DNA from: Cladosporium sp. IMV 00045
Lineage: Eukaryota > Ascomycota > Dothideomycetes > Cladosporiales > Cladosporiaceae
Length of the DNA: 64,000 bases
Assembly (NCBI GenBank): GCA_001931905.2
Contig: MSJI02000819.1
Coordinates: 1 to 64,000 of the forward strand
Direction: 5' to 3'
Shown here: positions 33,601 through 44,812 of the stretch, one piece after another
Layout of the letters: every line of letters begins with the position of its first letter
Position numbering within the stretch: the first letter of the stretch is position 1
Program-made: the position numbers and the translations under genes
The notes under the pieces: model-generated
The model's database searches: none
The model's input: only the letters and a program-made list of their open reading frames with translations
Told to the model about the DNA's origin: nothing

Positions 33601-33946
33601 AATCAGTGAACAATACTCCAATGCCGTCCAGGGTGCCCTGTGTTGAACATGTACGGAGATGAAGCATCTTGACTCGGGAAAGTTTGGTGAACTTACGGTT
33701 GAGCTGATGTCGGTATAGATGTTCGAGCCGGGAGTATTTCTTGCCGCATCCAGGGTCGGGACAGCCATATTTTTTGTCGCTCGTCTGGAGTTCCGTACGG
33801 CGTCTCTTCCTCCTGGGTCTCGAACCATTTGCTCTTTCATGCTCTTCGTCGATATCGTGCTCTTCCTCCTCATGCTTCAACCGCGCCTCGTCATCAGCGT
33901 CTCCGGCAGCCGGCGGGAGTCGTTTGGCTTCGACAGTACTGCCCAT
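30627..33946 (-). CDS. C2H2 zinc-finger transcription factor with fungal_trans domain
   Basis: Nuclear DNA-binding regulator of 1,069 aa from two exons, minus strand: 33946-33697 and 33586-30627, with a 110-nt intron (GTAAGT..TACAG; phase 1). An acidic/basic N terminus with RPRRKRRR (nuclear-localisation-like) precedes finger 1, CPDPGCGKKY..HLYRHQLNH, and finger 2, CDHPDCQRHFVRADLCARHKERH. The last His of finger 1 is formed by the splice junction. A long Ser/Pro/Gln/Asn-rich linker follows, then a region like the fungal-specific transcription-factor domain (HRPTFNPETCPDLLLIAMMCLG; WITAEATRRAAFAAFVIDSTHA), ending in a Gln-rich/Pro-rich loop and a helical tail. I cannot assign a named orthologue or target genes. 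It stands alone between two gene-poor stretches. Confidence 0.9.
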
Positions 33947-34760
33947 GCTTGCGATCTATGAAGTGCGGTGCGAAGAGGATTGAAGGAAACCGGGGAGGTG
34001 TAGGGCTGCGTCGTGATGACAACGCTCTCGATGCAGGTGGAAGAAGACAGCATGCTCGTGTCCGGATTGGTGCTCGCGCGGCAATGGACAGGCAGCACAG
34101 GCGAGAAGGTCACAGAGATGGGTATGGACGGCGGTGGTAGAGCACGTGGCTTGTTGTCACGGCGTGCTGACAGAGTAATGGAATGATTGAGATTGGGAAG
34201 AGACATGCTACAAGAACAGCAAACACGCGTGTGCCTCGTCTCGTTCCCTCTTTCTGCGCCTGACCAACGGGCAACGCACAAACACGCCGAGCAGGACACA
34301 CTTTTTCTCACGCACCTGGTGAGGGAGTGGCAGAGAGAGAGAGAGTAAGGTAGGTAGACGACCAGACCAGCTGCTGGGGCAGGGCCACGGCGTCGAGAGG
34401 GCTTACGAGCTTGGGGACGGCAGAACAGGCGAGTAAGTGATGGGATGTAGGGGTCTTCTGCATGCAGATGGCGCAGCTACCACATACATCCACCACTTCT
34501 CCGCACTTCGAGCCGTTCACGGGGACGGAACACGGTCCACAGTGGCAGTGAGCAGCCAATTGATCTGCAGGTTGCCGCCTCCCAAGCATCCAAGCACGCA
34601 AGTGATTGAACTATGGAACTGTCTTCCACGGCCCGGGCCTGGGTTTGGCATCGAAGGGTGCCGTGATCGTTTGGCTACTCGCTCGGATGTCGTGTGTGGA
34701 TGCGCTCCTTCCAAACTATATCTCCCATGGACCATGAGACGTCGTCGAATACCTGTGTCG

Positions 34761-34815
34761 ATGATGGTGGTGCTAGTGCTAGTGTTGGTGTTGTGGTTTA
34801 TGGTGGTGGTGGTGG
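34761..34815. repeat. GTG/GCTAGT low-complexity repeat
   Basis: Imperfect trinucleotide-type repeat rich in TGG and GTG units. Confidence 0.7.
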
Positions 34816-35743
34816 ACTGACTATTACTGACTCATCACACAGGCTGACATGTCCGAAACCAGGCAGTGCCATAGTCCCCTGCCCTTAACTGGACACACTG
34901 TCGATCGATTACTCGTGAAGGACGATACTATGGCGGAAGCCTGTCCATAGATGGGGGTTCATCACGTACATAGCCCTGCCTTGTCCTGCCTGCGACCGTT
35001 TCGTCTGACGAAAAGCCCATGCACATCGCTGACGCCTACAATTACTCGTGCCATGCCAGGACGGTAACGGCGATGCGGCGAGAACGGGCTGTGACTGGAG
35101 GGATCATGGCACACTACCACTCGCACTATAGTATCCAGATGGCCCATCCTCGTACGTACATTCGGGGCAGAGTCGTCGTAGCCAGGTTTGCGTATGCTCG
35201 CTTGTGAGTCCGAGAAAATCCTTCCTGCTGCACGCGCATCTCCCAAGACCGTCTTGACGTGATCCGATCGAGTTGCGGCATGGTGAATTGAGTAGTAGTC
35301 CCAGCAACACGGGAACATGCAGCGAATGTCCCGATGGGCTTACCAGGAAGAAGCATCCATGTGTTTCTCCTCATCTTCTCCTGCCAGCTTTCCAGCTCGC
35401 CTCGAGGCGCGGGGCAAGAAATGGGTGCATGATCGCAAGCCACTCGCCATGCACTCTCCTGCGTGCCGCGTCCACCATCTGCAGCATGGCAATTTCCTTC
35501 CACCACTTCGGCCATGGCGACACGAGAACCCCTCGTGTATACTCTGTAGACCGTAGCAGCTGTTCCTCGCAGGCACCGGAAAATGAGACAGTCGCACAAA
35601 TTGACACAATCACCTTGCAATCCATGACAGCTTTCATCCAGGAACATGGACGTCTTGAAAGACAGCCGCATATCTACGAATCTTGCCCTACTCATCACCA
35701 TCACCATTCTCTTGGCCCTGCCGGTACCTCAGCATGCCTCAGC

Positions 35744-36181
35744 ATGTCCGCCCCAATAGAATCTCGAGATACCTTACCGACACCAAATTCCCTAGCCTCG
35801 CTTCTCGCCTCTCGCCGAAACCCCAGTCCATCACTTAGCGAGACTAGTCTTCCAATCTCGCAACACCCTTCTTCCCTCCATACATCCCAGCAGACACCCG
35901 ACCAACCAATCCGCAGCCTTATTTTCTCGACGACCTCGAATCACTCGCCTCAAAGTGGGGCGACCACCGAACCAACCAACGCCTTCTGCGGCTTGCAAGT
36001 TGCATGCATACACAGCAGCATCCATCTCGAGTCTCCACTCTCACCTCCCACCCATGCCACCTCCCCTCTCACGGCTGACCATGGGTCATCTGGGGATGCA
36101 TGCACGGCGGCTGCGGCGCGTCTAGCTCAGCGAGAAGTCTCACAATACGGCACCCATCTGCCGCTCCTCTCTTGGGTCTAA
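35744..36181 (+). CDS. Doubtful Ser/Thr/Pro-rich ORF
   Basis: Open frame from an ATG at 35744 (MSAPIESRDTLPTPNS) of about 145 codons, Ser/Thr/Pro-rich, no domain. A second open frame at 36100-36615 ends in LVVYLFDAPGIQHLEFFRLR and could be a following exon, but I found no clear joining intron. It may be a small lineage-specific gene or chance. Confidence 0.2.
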   Translation: MSAPIESRDTLPTPNSLASLLASRRNPSPSLSETSLPISQHPSSLHTSQQTPDQPIRSLIFSTTSNHSPQSGATTEPTNAFCGLQVACIHSSIHLESPLSPPTHATSPLTADHGSSGDACTAAAARLAQREVSQYGTHLPLLSWV

Positions 36182-36844
36182 TGCGCGATGTTGAAGCCAT
36201 GATCGCTGTCGGCCGAGGACGACGTCCCAAGCCTTCCCTCTCTCTTCCCTTCATCTCGAGTCATGAAATCCAAAATGCGCTCAGCTGCACGATCGAAAAG
36301 GCGAAGGCACGCCATGACGATCGGATGCCCGTCTCATGCAGCACCAACGATCAAAGCACATCGATCCGACTTGGTATGTTTCTCGGAAAATACCAAGCGA
36401 AGACTTTGATGACCTGGCCTTCGGAGCATGAATGCAAGTTTATGAACTTTCCTGAAACAGGCCGTGAGATGGGCAAGAGTGACGCCTCATCCCCTGCTTC
36501 TGGCCCGGAGGGAACCCCCTCCTCGGATACTCTGGTTGTTTATTTGTTCGATGCACCTGGGATTCAGCACCTGGAATTCTTTCGCTTGAGGGACTGGGAA
36601 GGACAGATCGGGTAATTCGAGGTATGGATGTGTTGTTTTGTGGTGATCCGGGGGTTGAAGGATTGGTGAGGTTTGTGATGGGAAACGGAATTGCCATACC
36701 TATTGACTTTGCGATTCCGAGGAGGATTGCAAGACTTTCGAAACGTGGTCATGGAGAAGAGGTGAAAATGCCGATGCACATTGCTTCCCTGCCTTGATTC
36801 GTTCACGATCATCAAAAAGCAAAGCAAATCAGTTGGAAACCTGC

Positions 36845-37760
36845 CCACGCGCTTTCTCCTCCATCATGTCCATCCCCAACTAATAACCCTCCCTATACCC
36901 CAGTCCCCCCCATCAAAACACCAGAAAATCTAAACACTAGACAGAAGACTCTAGAGAAACAGCAAACCAACAAACCAGAAAAGAACACATACACCCACTC
37001 AATCCCCAAACCCCCCTCCCAGCCCAAAACAGAACCCCATCCCTCAATGCTGACACACCCCCAATCAATCAACCACTAACTAACCAACCCTCCCTCCCCA
37101 TTCCCCAAACCACCCACCACCCACCACAAAAACTCGCCTCCCATCGGACCCCAACCCAAATCCATCCGCCCTCGTATTCCCAAGCACCCGGCGCACGCAT
37201 CATCACCATCACTCAATCAGCATAAATCGTCAATCACATGCCCCTCGCTTAGCGGAGCTTGCTGACAAGCCTGACATGCCGTCTACTGCAGAATTGTCGG
37301 TTTGAGCCGTGGCGTTGGGAATTCGGTTGGGCTGGCTGACGATGTCGGCTGCGATGGGAAGGGCTGGCGATGTCGGGTCTGTGGTTGATTGATTGCCAAT
37401 TCGGATGATTGATTGATTTGCAGCACTCAGTTGATTGATTGGGCTTGTTTGGGGGGATCGCGGAAGGGGGAGTCGCTGGGGCATTTTCGCTATTTGGAAG
37501 GAGAGAAAGGCAGGGAGGGATGGAGGGTTCTAGATCTTTTGGGGTTGGGTTTTCTTGGGGGTTTGTTTTGGCTTTGGGGATTTGGGATTTGGGGTCTTTG
37601 GGAGGGGTTGCTGGCTATGCGGCTGTAATATACTTGAGGTGCCTTGCTCTCTTGGGAGTTTGAGTCTTTCTTTTTTTTTTTTTGATTGGAGGGTTTGGAA
37701 GGGTTTATTGGTTTGTTTGGTAATCTAGGTTCTTCGATTTTGGGGAGGGTTGTTGTGCTT
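36845..37760. other. C-rich to G-rich strand switch with quadruplex motifs
   Basis: 36845-37200 is C/A-rich and nearly G-free on the plus strand; 37380-37760 is G/T-rich and C-poor. Quadruplex-type runs occur on the minus strand at 37004-37025 (C4, C6, C3, C3) and on the plus strand at 37576-37607 (G4, G3, G4, G3, G4 with 1-5 base loops). GATT/ATTG tetranucleotide repeats lie at 37384-37440, with the complementary AATC units near 37060. Confidence 0.8.
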
Positions 37761-38202
37761 ACTCAGCCGAGAGGTGGAGTGGGTTGGCCGCTTCTTGCGC
37801 TCCGTGCTGGAGCGTTTTGGTAAGTGAATTTGCTTGATACGTTCTTTTCGTGTATGTCTGTCTGTTCGGGTTGTCTCTCTTTCTAAATTCTGCCTTGTGT
37901 GCAAGTAATGCATTTCTTCCTAGCCTCTGCGCATCCAGAGTGCAAGTGGCGGACAATTTCCTCGCTGGATTTGGCTGTTTCCAACACCTGCGCTCATGAT
38001 GCCTGCTCAATGCACTGCGTGATTCATTATGCTTCGTGACCTTCCCGTCCCGTGACTAGACTTCCTCTCCACGAAATGCCGGATTTGACCATGTATCCAG
38101 TGCGATGTGCCATGATGTGGACATCCTCCCTCGCATCTGTGGTGCACAGGCTTCTGATATTCAAGCAGAACGAATACTGACTCGAAAATCCTCACCTCCC
38201 TC

Positions 38203-39095
38203 TCACTCCTTGCTACCATTCGCCTCCTCCTTCTTCACCCCATAATACTGATTCTGCTCCTCCACCTTCTCGCCCTCAACATCCCCCATCCAAGTAGCCT
38301 TAATCCCCTTCTCCTTCCAAAACGCCTCCCTCTCCTTCAACACCCCCTGCGCCCACTCCCTCACCTCCGGCAGTTGCACCTTCGCCGCGACACGCGAAAA
38401 CTCGCCCAAATCCAACCTCCCCTCCGCGCCCCTCTCATACTCCACCATCTGCAGCAAAAGCTCCATCTTATCCACATCGTGCACGAAGTGCGCCTCCAGC
38501 GTCTCGTCCAGCTCATACTCCCACCAGACCTTCTTGATCTCCTCGCCCTGCAGACCTCCACCAACCTTGCCCAGCAGCTGCTCGCAGAAATAGTCCATCG
38601 TCTCCGCCTCGCGCCGGCTTTTTTCGGATTTCGCGATCCGGTCCATCGGCGTGATGTCGCCGACCAGCGCCTCGGCCATGTCGTGCACGAGCGCCATGCG
38701 CGTGCAGCGGGACAGGTCGAGTTTGGCGGCCAGGGTTGGTGGGCAGAGCAGGGTGATGATCGCCATGCGGTACATGTGGTCGCCGATCGATTCGCCGTGC
38801 GTGATGTCGAAGCGGCGCCAGCCTTCGCGCTTGGTGGTCTTCAGGCGCTCGAGCATGTGGAAGAAGGGAATGGGGGAGGCGGTTTGAGGTTCGGGGCGGT
38901 GGGGGAGGGTGCTCAGGACTGTGATGGGGAGTGTTTGTTAGTGGGGTTTGTTTCTAGGTGTGGCGGACTGTGAGCCTGCTATCTTGACGTACCGGTTTCG
39001 GGCGTCCAGTGTTCATTTTCGGCGGTGCGAGGGGTGAGGATGCCGGAGGTGGGCGCGGCGGGCGCGTTGGTCTCGGGTGCTTCTTCGAGAGTCAT
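38203..39095 (-). CDS. HD-domain protein, 5'-deoxynucleotidase-like (HDDC2/YGK1 type)
   Basis: Metal-dependent phosphohydrolase acting on deoxynucleoside 5'-monophosphates (family role). Exons, minus strand: 39095-38993 and 38918-38203, with a 74-nt intron (GTACGT, CACTAAC, TCACAG; phase 1), giving 272 aa. Splicing supplies the N terminus and PETVLSTLPHRP before the conserved core. HD-domain ligands are visible: His in the DITHGESIGDHMYRMA segment, the HD doublet in MALVHDMAEALVGDITP, and a later Asp in FVHDVDKMELLLQM. No targeting signal. The C-terminal tail is Glu/Lys-rich and variable. The first ATG of the spliced frame is used. Confidence in family is high; substrate range is inferred. 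Confidence 0.9.
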
Positions 39096-39699
39096 GGTGG
39101 TGTTGGTGTGGTTTTCTTGCGGTTTTGGTTGAGGTTGAGATGAGGATGGTGGGATGAGGAGATTTATAGATTGGGTTTATCTGTCGCAGCAGTGGACGCT
39201 GATTGAGGTGGTGAGAGCCAAAGCAAACAAGTCTCACTCAGACAAAAAGAGTAGTGACAAACAAGACTGTTTCAATACAGCAAACGCGTGAGGTGTTGTT
39301 ATCGCAGATAGTGTTTGCAGTTTGGCTTTTCTCAGTCCCGCAGTGGTGGATCGGTTGATATTTACTTTTAGGCTTTGGTTCAAGCCGCGGGGAGGTGGGA
39401 GGCAGGTGGCATGCTCTGGGGTTGCCCTTGAATTCTTTCGGCCATTAATCCCCGGCTGCTATAGCCTTAGGCTGGAGTAAACACAGCTCTGTTATGGCCT
39501 GTTATTGCACTAAACACCTCTCCACCTCATATATCAACTCACCACTATGCGCCCAACAACAGGGGGATCTGCCCATTGATGCGTGTCCCGCGAGAATAAA
39601 AACACTACATATTTGAGACGTGAAGACTTGAATCCTTTCTTCTTCTCCATCTCTCATCACAATCACAGGCCTTGCAATCACATCACCTGTTCCTCAAAC
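39096..39699. promoter_or_regulatory. Divergent promoter region
   Basis: About 600 bases between the HD-domain gene (minus) and the HAUS6-like gene (plus). Presumably both promoters and leaders; no individual element is clear. Confidence 0.5.
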
Positions 39700-42219
39700 A
39701 TGATGATTGATCCACCACCTCTCAACACCAACGCCGCCAAAGGCTCCTACGCCACTGTGCAAGCAACACAACACAAACGCACCAAATCCACCCAGCAAGC
39801 TCCTGCCGGTCCTCACCTCCCCAATCTCTTCCTCACCAACCTCCGCCTGCTCAACCTCGACCTCCTCCCCGACTGGCCCTCAATCACACCCTCCACCTTC
39901 TCCAACATCGACGCTCGAGCACGCATCAAAGCCGCAGAATGGACCCTGTACCAGCTCTTCCGCCTCTACGACCCAGCCCTGGCAGCCGACAAGCTGCAGC
40001 CTTTCTTCCCACCGCTCGAGCCGCTGCAGAGCATCAACCTCCGCGCAGCCTTGTACCGCTGCTTGGACGGACTGAAGAAAAATGGCGTGCTGGGTCGCGA
40101 GGCTGTTTTGAGGAAGACCATGCTGGACGAATGCTCGGGTGACAAGTTCTGGGAGGTCTGCGTTATCTTCGCAGCCGTCGTGCTTCGCAAGAGGACGCTC
40201 GCCAGGAAGGCGAGGCATGCTCATCCCAGGCCTGTTGCGCAGGTCGTGGGCTGTGCGCCGGGTATGAGCAAGTCTGAGAGGGAGATTCTGATGCCCTTGC
40301 TTGTCGCTCACAAGGCTTCTTTGGGAAGGACTTTGGCTGAGAGGCAGAAGCTTGGTGAGGAGTTCGCACAATTAGAGGGTGTTTTGAGAGAGAAGGAGGC
40401 GGACTTGGCCAGACGAAAGGATCAGTTGAGACGTCATGGCAAGAATGAAGTTGTTGAGAAGCGATTGGAAGGTTTCCGTCCGATGGAGGATACCCTGCGG
40501 AAGAACTGGGTTGGTGACGACGGTCTCAAAGAAGCTATACTCTCGGGCGGCAGCGCTGCAAATGGCGATCGTGTCCTCGTACAGCCCACGGAAGCATTGT
40601 TCGATCGTAACTTTGCCTCGAAACAAGCAGACGGTGCAGAGACAGACTCTGATATCACACAAGACATCGAAGTGAAAGCCAGAGGTCAAGGCTTGCGACT
40701 CAAACGTTGGCAAGCCTTGTATGATCGTTTGCAGGGTGCGAGACCGACTCCTCCCGCTGCTGAGGAGGCCAGGGCGAGAGCAGGCTCTGTCGCCATTCGT
40801 TTCGACAAGCATACCGATCTCACAGTAGCCGATACTAAGCAGCAACGCGGTGGTGCGTCTCCAGTCAGAAGTCAGCATTCGCGTGCCGCATCAGCGTGTG
40901 TCTCGGGCTACGACAACATCCTCGCAGCTATGAGAGAGGATCTCCGCCGCGCACAAAGCACACGCCGGAATGGAAATGCGAGCCAGGAGGATTCAAGGCA
41001 CGGTCGTTCAGCTTCCGACGCCGTCACTGGGGCGTATCGTCCTTCTTCCCGTCAGAACTCTGCTCATTCTCGTCAACACTCGAGGTCGCCTTCGTTACAG
41101 TACTCGCCCTCTCAAAGCCCTGCACCGTTCCGCCCTGGTATGAGCAGGCGCATCTCTTCAAGATCGCGTTCGTACCAGCAGCCCAAGGTTATTTCCCAGC
41201 GTGGCCCGATTCCTCTCAAGACTGAGCTCTTCTCGCCATTGAAGACGGCCCGCCCAGGCAACGAAAGCCCATTGTCTTCTTCGACGTCTCGGCCTGGCTC
41301 TGCTCTTCCGACTCCTCTCGAGGAAGATGGCCCCGAGTTCGACGTTGACACTTCCATGGCCCACAACGAGATCCCTCCAATCAGTCGACATGCACCACCC
41401 TCTCGCCCTCTCCCCGCCCTGCCATCACCGCGAGAGGAACAGAGCGAATTCACAACTAGCATTGACGGCAGACTCGGCGGGCTAAACATCAGCGAAGACA
41501 TCGACACCACGCCCAAAGTCGACAGCGCCCACAGCTTTGCCCTCCCAGCCAAATCCGCCTCCCCCATCAACCTCGACCCATCTAAATCCGCCACGCAAAA
41601 CAACACCTCAGACTTCCCCCGCCCCTCCCTAGCCGACCGCACCCGCCAATCCATCGCCTGGACCAGCGCCGACAACACGCGCAACATCATCCCCTCTTCC
41701 GCCGCAGCCGCAAGCGCAGGCGCAGGAGACGCAGACTCCCCTTTCATCAACACGGAATCCTTCCCCCTCCCCCCCTCCAACATCACCCGCTCGCCCCTCC
41801 CCGCTTCCCCACCACCGCCAACGCGCACCCTAAGCCTCGCCGACCGCACCCGCCAATCCATCTCGTCCTTCTCCCCTCCCACCTCCGTCTACCAGCGCAC
41901 GCCCAAACACTCCCGCTCGCGCACCGACGTCGCGCAGACGCCGACGATCCAGCACCCCAAGCCAAGGCGCTCGCATTCGGATGATTTGCGCCAGCAGCAG
42001 GGCGATGACGAGAGCGGGGAGGGAAGTGCGATGAGCCGATCGGTCACGCCGCGCGATCAGCTCATGCAGGCTACGGAGTATGATTCCGTGTTTAAGAGCC
42101 GGCCGCGCGTGGCGCACAGTCCCGTTTTGAGCCCGAGTTCTGGCGCGACGGGGTTGGAGGATTTGGGTATGATGGGCGACGCGTTGGGGGAGTTGGGGAG
42201 TTCGCCTTTGAGGAGGTAG
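39700..42219 (+). CDS. HAUS augmin-like complex subunit 6 (N-terminal domain) protein
   Basis: Augmin recruits gamma-tubulin to existing microtubules in the spindle (family role). Single exon, 839 aa from the tandem ATGs at 39700/39703; the open frame runs further upstream but without an ATG. The N-terminal 230 residues match the HAUS6 N-domain pattern: LFLTNLRLLNLDLLPDWPSI, an AEWTLYQLFRLYDP segment, PLQSINLRAALYRCLDGLKK, then a coiled-coil-like charged region (residues about 200-280). The rest is Ser/Arg/Pro-rich and probably disordered, with two copies of the ten-residue motif SLADRTRQSI (near residues 643 and 712). Family recognition rests on the N-terminal pattern; the tail alone is uninformative. 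Confidence 0.75.
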   Translation: MMIDPPPLNTNAAKGSYATVQATQHKRTKSTQQAPAGPHLPNLFLTNLRLLNLDLLPDWPSITPSTFSNIDARARIKAAEWTLYQLFRLYDPALAADKLQPFFPPLEPLQSINLRAALYRCLDGLKKNGVLGREAVLRKTMLDECSGDKFWEVCVIFAAVVLRKRTLARKARHAHPRPVAQVVGCAPGMSKSEREILMPLLVAHKASLGRTLAERQKLGEEFAQLEGVLREKEADLARRKDQLRRHGKNEVVEKRLEGFRPMEDTLRKNWVGDDGLKEAILSGGSAANGDRVLVQPTEALFDRNFASKQADGAETDSDITQDIEVKARGQGLRLKRWQALYDRLQGARPTPPAAEEARARAGSVAIRFDKHTDLTVADTKQQRGGASPVRSQHSRAASACVSGYDNILAAMREDLRRAQSTRRNGNASQEDSRHGRSASDAVTGAYRPSSRQNSAHSRQHSRSPSLQYSPSQSPAPFRPGMSRRISSRSRSYQQPKVISQRGPIPLKTELFSPLKTARPGNESPLSSSTSRPGSALPTPLEEDGPEFDVDTSMAHNEIPPISRHAPPSRPLPALPSPREEQSEFTTSIDGRLGGLNISEDIDTTPKVDSAHSFALPAKSASPINLDPSKSATQNNTSDFPRPSLADRTRQSIAWTSADNTRNIIPSSAAAASAGAGDADSPFINTESFPLPPSNITRSPLPASPPPPTRTLSLADRTRQSISSFSPPTSVYQRTPKHSRSRTDVAQTPTIQHPKPRRSHSDDLRQQQGDDESGEGSAMSRSVTPRDQLMQATEYDSVFKSRPRVAHSPVLSPSSGATGLEDLGMMGDALGELGSSPLRR

Positions 42220-42920
42220 AGGTAGATGTAGAGTGATGGTTTGTTAGGGTTTTGATGTTTGTGGAGTTTGACTTTCTGTTGGACTTGGAGTTGGATTTGA
42301 TTAGGGGGTTTGGAGTATTGTCATTAATGTGATGCGTGGGTTTGTGGGGTGGGTGATGATGATTAATTACTCTTATGATTATGAGAAGAAGAGAATCTAG
42401 TTGTTATTGTTTCAGTTCTTAGCCCTGTTTCTTAGATTTCCGTTCTGCTTCATGGTTTGGATGGGAGACTTTCAAACCTGTGTTTCAAAAAGGGAGAGAT
42501 TTGCAAAGGCTATGACCCGTAGCGAAAGAAAACAATCAGGGGAAATTTTTCACTACACTTGCGCTAATTGGAATGGTAGTATGTGCTATGTTGAAAGCCG
42601 GGTGGGTAGCAGTAAAGAAACTCGCGCAGAGACGTGGTGGAGGTATGAGCAAGGGTATAGATGACTTTTTTGTGTTGTATGTATTTGTATTACAGGTGTT
42701 TCTGATCAACATTGCAGAAAAAACGAATGCTGGGGGGAATAAAGAGCAAATCTATGCGACAAGACGAAAAAGCAGAACAAGCAAAGCGAATGACAGAAGA
42801 GCAGCTCATCAATCTTCATCCCGCCGTTTAGACTGTTCAAAAATCAGAAACAACCCATCCTCATCGCCGCGTCAATCACATCACTGCCTCCCAGACCCCA
42901 AGCTCAAGAAGACCAACCGT
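42220..42920. other. Convergent intergenic region
   Basis: About 700 bases, G/T-rich just after the HAUS6-like stop, between two converging 3' ends. No gene seen. Confidence 0.55.
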
Positions 42921-44812
42921 CTAGTTGAGCGGCGCAGCCCAGGAAGGAGCGTTGATGGTGAACGCCATGATGAGACCGGAGATGACGGCAGTGGAAGGCA
43001 GGGTGACGATCCAAGCGCTGTACGACCAAGCGACCATGCGCCAGTTGATAGCCTTGTAGTCGCCCGCGCAGAGACCGACACCGACGGTGGCGCCGATGAT
43101 GCACTGCGTGGTGGAAACGGGAAGAGCAAGACGGGTGGCCATGACGACGGTCAGAGCGGCGCCGAGCTCCATGCAAAAACCGCGCGAGGGAGAGTGCAGG
43201 GTGATGCGGTTGCCGAGGTTGCGCATGAGGTTGTAGCCGTACGTCCAGAGGCCGATGGAGATGGCGGCACCTCCGAAGACGAGCACCCAGATCGGCACGG
43301 GGGACTTGCTGCCCGTCTCGTTCTCCTGCCAGATGTGGTAGATGGCGGCGAGGGGGCCCATGGCGTTGGCGACGTCGTTGGCGCCGTGGGTGAAAGAGGC
43401 GGTGGCGGCGGTGAGAACCTGCAGGAAGGAGTAGAGGTGCTCGGTCTTGAGGTCGTAGTGCTCGACGAGGGCGTGCTTTTGCTCGAGGTTCTTGCCGACG
43501 AGCAGGCGCTGCATGAACTTAATCTCGTTGTTGCCGCCGGAAGTCTGCTCGCTGACGATGTCGATCATCACGCCGCGGAAGAAGGTCCACTTGATTGTGT
43601 GCCAGATCTGCACGGGCTCGTACCACTTGCGCTGCACGGGGGCGGGCTCCTCGGCGGAGATGGCGGGGGTGGCGGCGACGACGCTGGGCTGGCGTGCGTA
43701 AGCGCCAGACTTCTCGGCGGAGATCTCGTCGGAAGCCGCGCCGTCGCGAGAGCTGCTCTCCTCATCGTTGGGGCCGACCTGGCGAGCGGGACCTCTGGCT
43801 GCAAGCTCCTCCTTGGTGTGGTGGCCGGCGTAGTAGTCGGGGACGAGCTGGTGGCCCTCGGGCATGGGACCGGCATCAGGACGACGGAGGAGGAAGGGGC
43901 CCTTGATGATGTCGAACTGGGTAAGCTTCCAGTCTTCCCTGGCGAGCTTGACCCAAAGGAAGGGCAAGAGGAAGAAGCAGGAAAGGGCAGCAACACCGCC
44001 AGCAACGCCGAAGATGGTACCGAGAGTGTTGGCGGTGCCGAAGTTGTCGAGGTCAAGGGAAGCAGCGCCCTTCCAGACGATAAGCATGGTCAGGACACCG
44101 GAGGTCAGGCCGTAGAAAATCGGGACCATGACCATGCCCATCTTGAGCGGGTTCCTGGATTTCATCACACCGTACTTGGTGATGAGGAAGAGAATGGCAC
44201 CGAAGGATGCACTGATGCAAGGGGCGATGGCCCAGGCAGCGAAGACCTGGGAGACACCATCCCAAGACCAGTCGACACCGTTGGGGCCGATGGTTGCGAA
44301 ACCAACACCGATAATACCACCGACTGCAAGTATGGTTAGAATTGTTCTTCAATCGAAATTTTCGATCGTGGTTGGCAGTGGGACGTACTGATGCAGTGGG
44401 TGGTGGAGACGGGAAGACCGATCCTCGTAGCGAGGGTAAGGAAGAGAGAGGAACCGATGAGAGCGCAGAGCATGCCCAGCATCAGAACACTGGGAGCCTC
44501 AGTGAAGTCATCAACGGAGATGATACCGCTCTTGATGGTGCTGGAGACACGAGCACTGTGGAACGAGGTTAGCTATCTGAGATTGAGATTGATCAAAGGA
44601 TCAATTATATCGAACCCTGCGAGAACAGCACCAGCAAATTCCATAATGGCACCGATGGTCATGGCCTGGACCAAGGTCAAAGACCTGGAAGAGACCGAAG
44701 TCGCGAACGAGTTGGCGACATCGTTGGCACCGATGTTCCACGCATCGAGGAATGCGAAGAACAGACCGATCACCAAGATGTAGGTGAACTGGGGGAGGGC
44801 GGCGTCGGCCAT
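42921..44812 (-). CDS. PHO89: Na+/phosphate symporter, PHO89/Pho-4 type (PiT family)
   Basis: High-affinity phosphate uptake at the plasma membrane (family role). Exons, minus strand: 44812-44616, 44555-44389 and 44323-42921 (588 aa), introns 60 nt (GTTCGA..CACAG) and 65 nt (GTACGT..TGCAG). The duplicated PiT signatures are both present: N-terminal AWNIGANDVANSFATSVSS and C-terminal THGANDVANAMGPLAAI, each followed by a GLPVSTTHC / ALPVSTTQC helix. A central hydrophilic loop (about residues 240-360) with Ser, Glu and Ala separates the two halves. Strong preference for C-ending codons suggests high expression and leaves the opposite strand open over nearly the whole gene. Start at 44812 gives the usual MADAALPQFTYILV N terminus. 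Confidence 0.95.

Larger units (their letters stand above)
33947..38202. other. Long intergenic region
   Basis: About 4.3 kb between the C2H2 factor's promoter side and the 3' end of the HD-domain gene. It contains a GTG-rich low-complexity stretch (34761-34815), two doubtful ORFs (about 35744-36615), and the C-rich/G-rich strand switch (36845-37760) described separately. No convincing gene. Confidence 0.5.

Noticed and set aside
35273..35743. Upstream part of the 302-codon frame
   Set aside because: Starts without ATG and reads as random sequence; only the part after the ATG at 35744 was kept, with low confidence.
42573..44339. 588-codon open frame on the plus strand opposite PHO89
   Set aside because: It is the antisense of a strongly codon-biased gene whose exons, motifs and splice sites are all on the minus strand; its product is Gly/Val/Asp-rich without a domain.
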